From positions 1-25,453 of the forward strand of contig DATKCA010000084.1 in the NCBI GenBank assembly GCA_035544675.1: a stretch of 25,453 nt of DNA, given 5' to 3'. Under the pieces are notes generated by a model. The model searched no databases. It worked only from the letters and a program-made list of their open reading frames with translations, and was not told where the DNA came from. Of this stretch, positions 22,139 to 25,453 are shown piece after piece. Position 1 is the stretch's first letter. Each line of letters begins with the position of its first letter. A program made the translations under genes and the position numbers. The stretch comes from DATKCA01 sp035544675. GTDB lineage: Bacteria; Acidobacteriota; Thermoanaerobaculia; Gp7-AA8.

Positions 22139-24522
22139 TCGAGGTTTTTCTTACAGTCGCGGGGGTCGCGGTTCCGTCGCTGCTGGTAACGCTGGCGGTG
22201 CGTCGCTGGCTGGAGAGCGTTCCGTGGCGCATCGTTTTTCTGTTGCTGGCGATGACGTTCGCCTTCATTGCGCGCGGCGTTTTCACGCCCGATATGCCCG
22301 TTCCGCTCGACGAGGTCGTGCGCGGCTATCCGTATCGCGGGCTCTTCGGCGACGTGCAGTCGAAGAATTACCTCACCAATGACACCGTAAAGCAGATCCT
22401 GCCGTGGATGCAGACGGTCCGCGAGCAGTTCTCACAGCGCCGCGCGCCATTGTGGAACCCTCATCTGTTCTCCGGATACCCGCTGCTGGGAAACGGGCAG
22501 TCCGCGCCGTTCTCGCCGGTGTTTCTGGCCACGCTGTTCGTGCCGTTGCCGAAGCAGATGGTGGCCATGGCCGGCGTCAAAGTGTTCCTGGCGCTGCTCT
22601 TCGGATACCTGCTGATCCGGCGCGAGGGGGCCGGCGTGCCGGCCGCACTGTTCGGCAGCACGCTGTTCGCGTTTGCAATCTTCAATAACGCCTTTCTCTA
22701 CTATCCGATGACTGCCGTGACGCTGCTGCTGCCCGCGGCCGCGTACTCGACTCTGCTGTGTCTGCGCCGCCCGAGCGCCGCGCCTGCCGTCGCGCTGGCG
22801 CTCACCGTGGCCTCGCTGCTCGCCGGAGGGCATCCCGAGAGCGTCGTCCACGTCGTGATGGCAGTCCTGGTCCTCGTGTTCGTGGAGGCGGTTGCTCCGC
22901 AATGGGACGTGGAGCGCTTTCGACTCCGCGATCTCCTTCGCGTGACCGCTGCCGCCGTCCTGGGTGTCGTCGTGGCCGCCCCTGCGTGGGTCCCTGTGCT
23001 CGAGCAGGCCATGGTCAGCCTGCGCATGCTCGCCGTGCAGACGACCGAGCTCGGCCCGTTTCCGCGTAACACGTTATGGGCAATGCTCAACCCCGACGGC
23101 TTCGGCAATCCAGCCCATGGCAACTACGGCTGGATCATGTCCTACACCCACGTCGCCTCCGTGTACCTCGGGCTGATCGCCACGGTGTTGTTGCCGGCCT
23201 CCCTCTTCTCGGCCCGGGCCACGCGACGGGACCGGATCCTGTTCGTCGCGACGGTGGTGTTCTTTCTGATCGGGATGATCTGGACGCCGCTCGGTCACTT
23301 CTTCTCGAACGTCCAGCCGATGTCGTGGATCGCGCACGATCGCCTGCGCTTTGTCGTCTGTTTCCTCGCCGGCATCCTGACTGCCCGCACGATCACGCGG
23401 TTTCGCAATCACGATCTCTTCTGGAGCCTCGCTGCCACGGCAGTCGTTCTGCCGCTGGCCGTTTACGTGTTCATCAGGATGTATGGCGTCACGCTGACGC
23501 CGGTCTCCGCGGTGGGCATTGTGGCGCTCGTCGCATTCTGGGCCGGCGTCCTGGTGAGACGGGCGCATGCCGCTGTTTATGCATTTGTGCTCACTGCAGT
23601 CGAGCTCTTTGTATTTACGCTCGATTACAACGCGATGACGGATCGCCGCTACTATGCCCCTCAGCTGCCCATTATCGAGGCGCTGAAGCAGTTCGCGGGC
23701 GCCGCTCCTCCGGAGCCGTTTCGCGTATTGGGGCTGGACTGGGTCCTGCTGCCGAACGCGGCCGCCCATTACGGGCTCGAAGACGTGCGGGGAAGCGACC
23801 CGATGGAGTGGGCGGATTACGTGAGATTCTTCCGCGTGGCGGAGGTCAGGGACGAGTCGATCGACGTGAAGCGCATCGTCGATCCGACGGCGGTGGCGAT
23901 CGATTTTCTGAACGTCCGTTATCTGATGACCGAGCCCGGGGCCGGCCTGGGAGGACGCTGGCAGCGGCTCTACAGCGGGCCGGACGGCGAGCTCTATGAG
24001 AACGGCAATTTCACCGCACGTTTCTTCGTCCCGAAGCTTTTGAGGCGGGTGAGTCCCGCGGACTGGGAGCGGGAGATCAACCGGGACGACTTCCGGCAGA
24101 CGCCCCTCGTGTCCGGCAGGGGGCTCGATCCGGTGATCATCAATCCGGCCGACGTGACGGTGACGACCAAGGTCAGCGGGCCGACGGAGTTCCGCGTACG
24201 GGTGACCGCGCCGCAGCAGACGGTGGTGGCCTCGAGTCAGCCGGCGATGAGGTGGTGGGACGTGCGGGTGAATGGAGTCGAGGCGCCGGTGCTGCGGGTC
24301 AACGGGGCGTTTATCGGGTTCGTGGTGCCGGAGGGCTCATCCGATGTGCGGGTGAAATACCGGCCTCTGCCTTATTACGCGGCGCTGGGAGCGTCGGCGC
24401 TCGGGTTCCTGGTGCTGTTGGGGTATGCGTTTCGGCTGGCTACGACGTGGAATAGGGCTGTGGGGGAGGGGGGTTCTGCTGGGTCCTCGCGACGAGGGTT
24501 CGATCTCTCAACTGAGCGGTAA
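22135..24522 (+). CDS. YfhO-family polytopic membrane protein
   Basis: The 795-aa protein starts with a hydrophobic helix and has about 12 membrane segments up to roughly residue 500. A large soluble part follows, then a last helix near the end (YYAALGASALGFLVLLGYAF). PLDEVVRGYPYRGLFGDV, PWMQTVREQFSQRRAPLWNPHLFSGYPLLGNGQ and LAGGHPESVVHV are typical of the YfhO family of bacterial membrane proteins (in Bacillus linked to lipoteichoic-acid glycosylation). The soluble C-terminal part contains SSQPAMRWWDVRVNGVEAPVLRVNGAFIGF, a beta-rich domain common in these proteins. A glycosyltransferase role is plausible but unproven. ATG 22135 overlaps the menE stop (ATGA). The last ~20 residues are Gly/Ser-rich and variable. 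Confidence 0.85.
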   Translation: MIEVFLTVAGVAVPSLLVTLAVRRWLESVPWRIVFLLLAMTFAFIARGVFTPDMPVPLDEVVRGYPYRGLFGDVQSKNYLTNDTVKQILPWMQTVREQFSQRRAPLWNPHLFSGYPLLGNGQSAPFSPVFLATLFVPLPKQMVAMAGVKVFLALLFGYLLIRREGAGVPAALFGSTLFAFAIFNNAFLYYPMTAVTLLLPAAAYSTLLCLRRPSAAPAVALALTVASLLAGGHPESVVHVVMAVLVLVFVEAVAPQWDVERFRLRDLLRVTAAAVLGVVVAAPAWVPVLEQAMVSLRMLAVQTTELGPFPRNTLWAMLNPDGFGNPAHGNYGWIMSYTHVASVYLGLIATVLLPASLFSARATRRDRILFVATVVFFLIGMIWTPLGHFFSNVQPMSWIAHDRLRFVVCFLAGILTARTITRFRNHDLFWSLAATAVVLPLAVYVFIRMYGVTLTPVSAVGIVALVAFWAGVLVRRAHAAVYAFVLTAVELFVFTLDYNAMTDRRYYAPQLPIIEALKQFAGAAPPEPFRVLGLDWVLLPNAAAHYGLEDVRGSDPMEWADYVRFFRVAEVRDESIDVKRIVDPTAVAIDFLNVRYLMTEPGAGLGGRWQRLYSGPDGELYENGNFTARFFVPKLLRRVSPADWEREINRDDFRQTPLVSGRGLDPVIINPADVTVTTKVSGPTEFRVRVTAPQQTVVASSQPAMRWWDVRVNGVEAPVLRVNGAFIGFVVPEGSSDVRVKYRPLPYYAALGASALGFLVLLGYAFRLATTWNRAVGEGGSAGSSRRGFDLSTER

Positions 24523-24530
24523 ATCGAGGA

Positions 24531-24548
24531 TGCACAACAAGTTGTGCA
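24531..24548. other. Inverted repeat TGCACAAC-AA-GTTGTGCA
   Basis: Perfect 8-bp arms with a 2-bp centre lie nine bases after the YfhO-like stop and about 150 bp before the rRNA promoter. The two-base centre is too small for a good RNA hairpin and no T-run follows, so a protein binding site is more likely than a terminator. Between here and the promoter I see no gene. Confidence 0.45.
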
Positions 24549-24699
24549 GGATTCGATGGAATAGACCGGCGGGGTGGGGCGTTCTCGATCATCCTGAGCG
24601 GCAAAGGGCTTCGAAGATCCCGGTTGTGCCGGCCCGGCAAGGGGGTGGCGAAATCGGAAATATCGAGTCCTGGTAACGAGTTAGAACAGTTCCCGGTGA

Positions 24700-24728
24700 T
24701 TGACAGGGCAGCGGGCGAAACTTAGACT
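24700..24728 (+). promoter_or_regulatory. Ribosomal RNA promoter P1
   Basis: TTGACA (24700-24705), a 17-bp spacer and TAGACT (24723-24728) form a near-consensus sigma-70 promoter. Transcription would start near 24735, about 357 bp before the 16S 5' end. Confidence 0.85.
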
Positions 24729-24837
24729 TTCCGGTCCCTGCAGCGAAGCGGCTCACGATCTTTCCAACCCCGAACAACCTCCGATTCATGCGCATCCGGG
24801 TCAACCGGAATGGGTTCGCAGCGCGGAAACATTCCGC

Positions 24838-24866
24838 TTGACACGGAGGGAAGCGGACGGCAAACT
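24838..24866 (+). promoter_or_regulatory. Possible second rRNA promoter P2
   Basis: TTGACA (24838-24843), a 17-bp spacer and CAAACT (24861-24866). The -35 is perfect, and the -10 keeps A2 and T6 only. It lies 138 bp downstream of P1, giving a tandem arrangement like that of E. coli rrn operons. Confidence 0.5.
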
Positions 24867-24891
24867 GGCCGCCCTTTTCCGACGGGAGTCG

Positions 24892-24903
24892 GTTCTTTGA
24901 CAA
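24892..24903 (+). promoter_or_regulatory. boxA-like antitermination site
   Basis: GTTCTTTGACAA resembles the boxA consensus (TGCTCTTTAACA) that recruits Nus factors to rRNA transcripts. The adjoining CTGAATAGGATAGCAAGAC is also typical of bacterial rRNA leaders. Confidence 0.7.
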
Positions 24904-25091
24904 CTGAATAGGATAGCAAGACAGACAACGTGATTCCTTTCGAGAATCAGTCGCGCGCGAGCAATCGTGTGCGGTGATCTCAAAAAGAAGCAAAGTTCGT
25001 TTTCAATGACGAACCGAATAACAAGATCAGACGTTCACACGTCTGAGGCCAATCAAGTCTTCATTTAAAGCAGTCGCAAGACTGCACAATT

Positions 25092-25453
<362 letters not shown>

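Larger units (their letters stand above)
24735..25091 (+). other. rRNA operon leader region
   Basis: This 357-bp stretch has no protein gene; short ORFs here are not supported. It is more AT-rich than the coding regions from about 24,900 onward. It holds the second promoter, the boxA-like site and several hairpins: 24995-25000 with 25009-25014 (GTTCGT/ACGAAC), 25027-25034 with 25039-25046 (TCAGACGT/ACGTCTGA), and 25070-25075 with 25080-25085 (GCAGTC/GACTGC closing a GCAA tetraloop). The last lies only six bases before the mature 16S start. These may guide processing. Confidence 0.7.

Overview
The window is a GC-rich, gene-dense bacterial segment that ends inside the 5' part of a 16S rRNA gene. 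The 16S fragment (conserved 5' end, V1-V2 and the start of V3) and the gene set (menaquinone pathway, SWIB-domain protein, M13 lipoprotein peptidase, many start/stop overlaps) fit Acidobacteriota best. That placement is made by eye without a database. No phage, insertion sequence, CRISPR array or tRNA was seen.

Layout. Positions 1-2445 hold the end of an XdhC-like molybdoenzyme maturation factor, a 180-bp stretch built of 7-bp tandem repeats, two GNAT acetyltransferases and a lipoprotein with an alpha/beta-hydrolase look. Positions 2465-6966 are a tyrosine/homogentisate catabolic operon: hpd, hmgA, an unrecognised 255-aa gene, and fumarylacetoacetase. The unrecognised gene sits where maleylacetoacetate isomerase would be expected and overlaps both neighbours. 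After a convergent block of heptamer repeats come an Old Yellow Enzyme (minus strand), gluQ, an M13 peptidase (minus strand), a small GNAT-like protein, cstA, a phospholipid-methyltransferase-like protein and a SWIB-domain protein with a clear promoter and terminator.

Positions 14432-22138 are a menaquinone cluster: menG (minus strand), then menF, a MenD split into two ORFs, menH, menB and menA. A GT-C type membrane glycosyltransferase (minus strand) separates these from menE. Most plus-strand junctions are ATGA or GTGA overlaps, so translation is probably coupled. menC is not in the window. A YfhO-like membrane protein follows menE. A ribosomal RNA operon then begins with tandem promoters, a boxA-like site, leader hairpins and the 16S gene.

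Three kinds of unexplained structure stand out. (1) Intergenic arrays of exact 7-bp repeats, with a different heptamer at each site, sometimes as perfect 31-bp inverted pairs and sometimes incorporating the stop codons of flanking genes. (2) Three copies of a roughly 60-bp palindromic element bounded by TGGAGCG and CGCTCCA, placed exactly in gene gaps. (3) Several genes whose start codon lies at or just after a -10-like hexamer or a palindrome, with no Shine-Dalgarno sequence, suggesting leaderless or near-leaderless transcripts.
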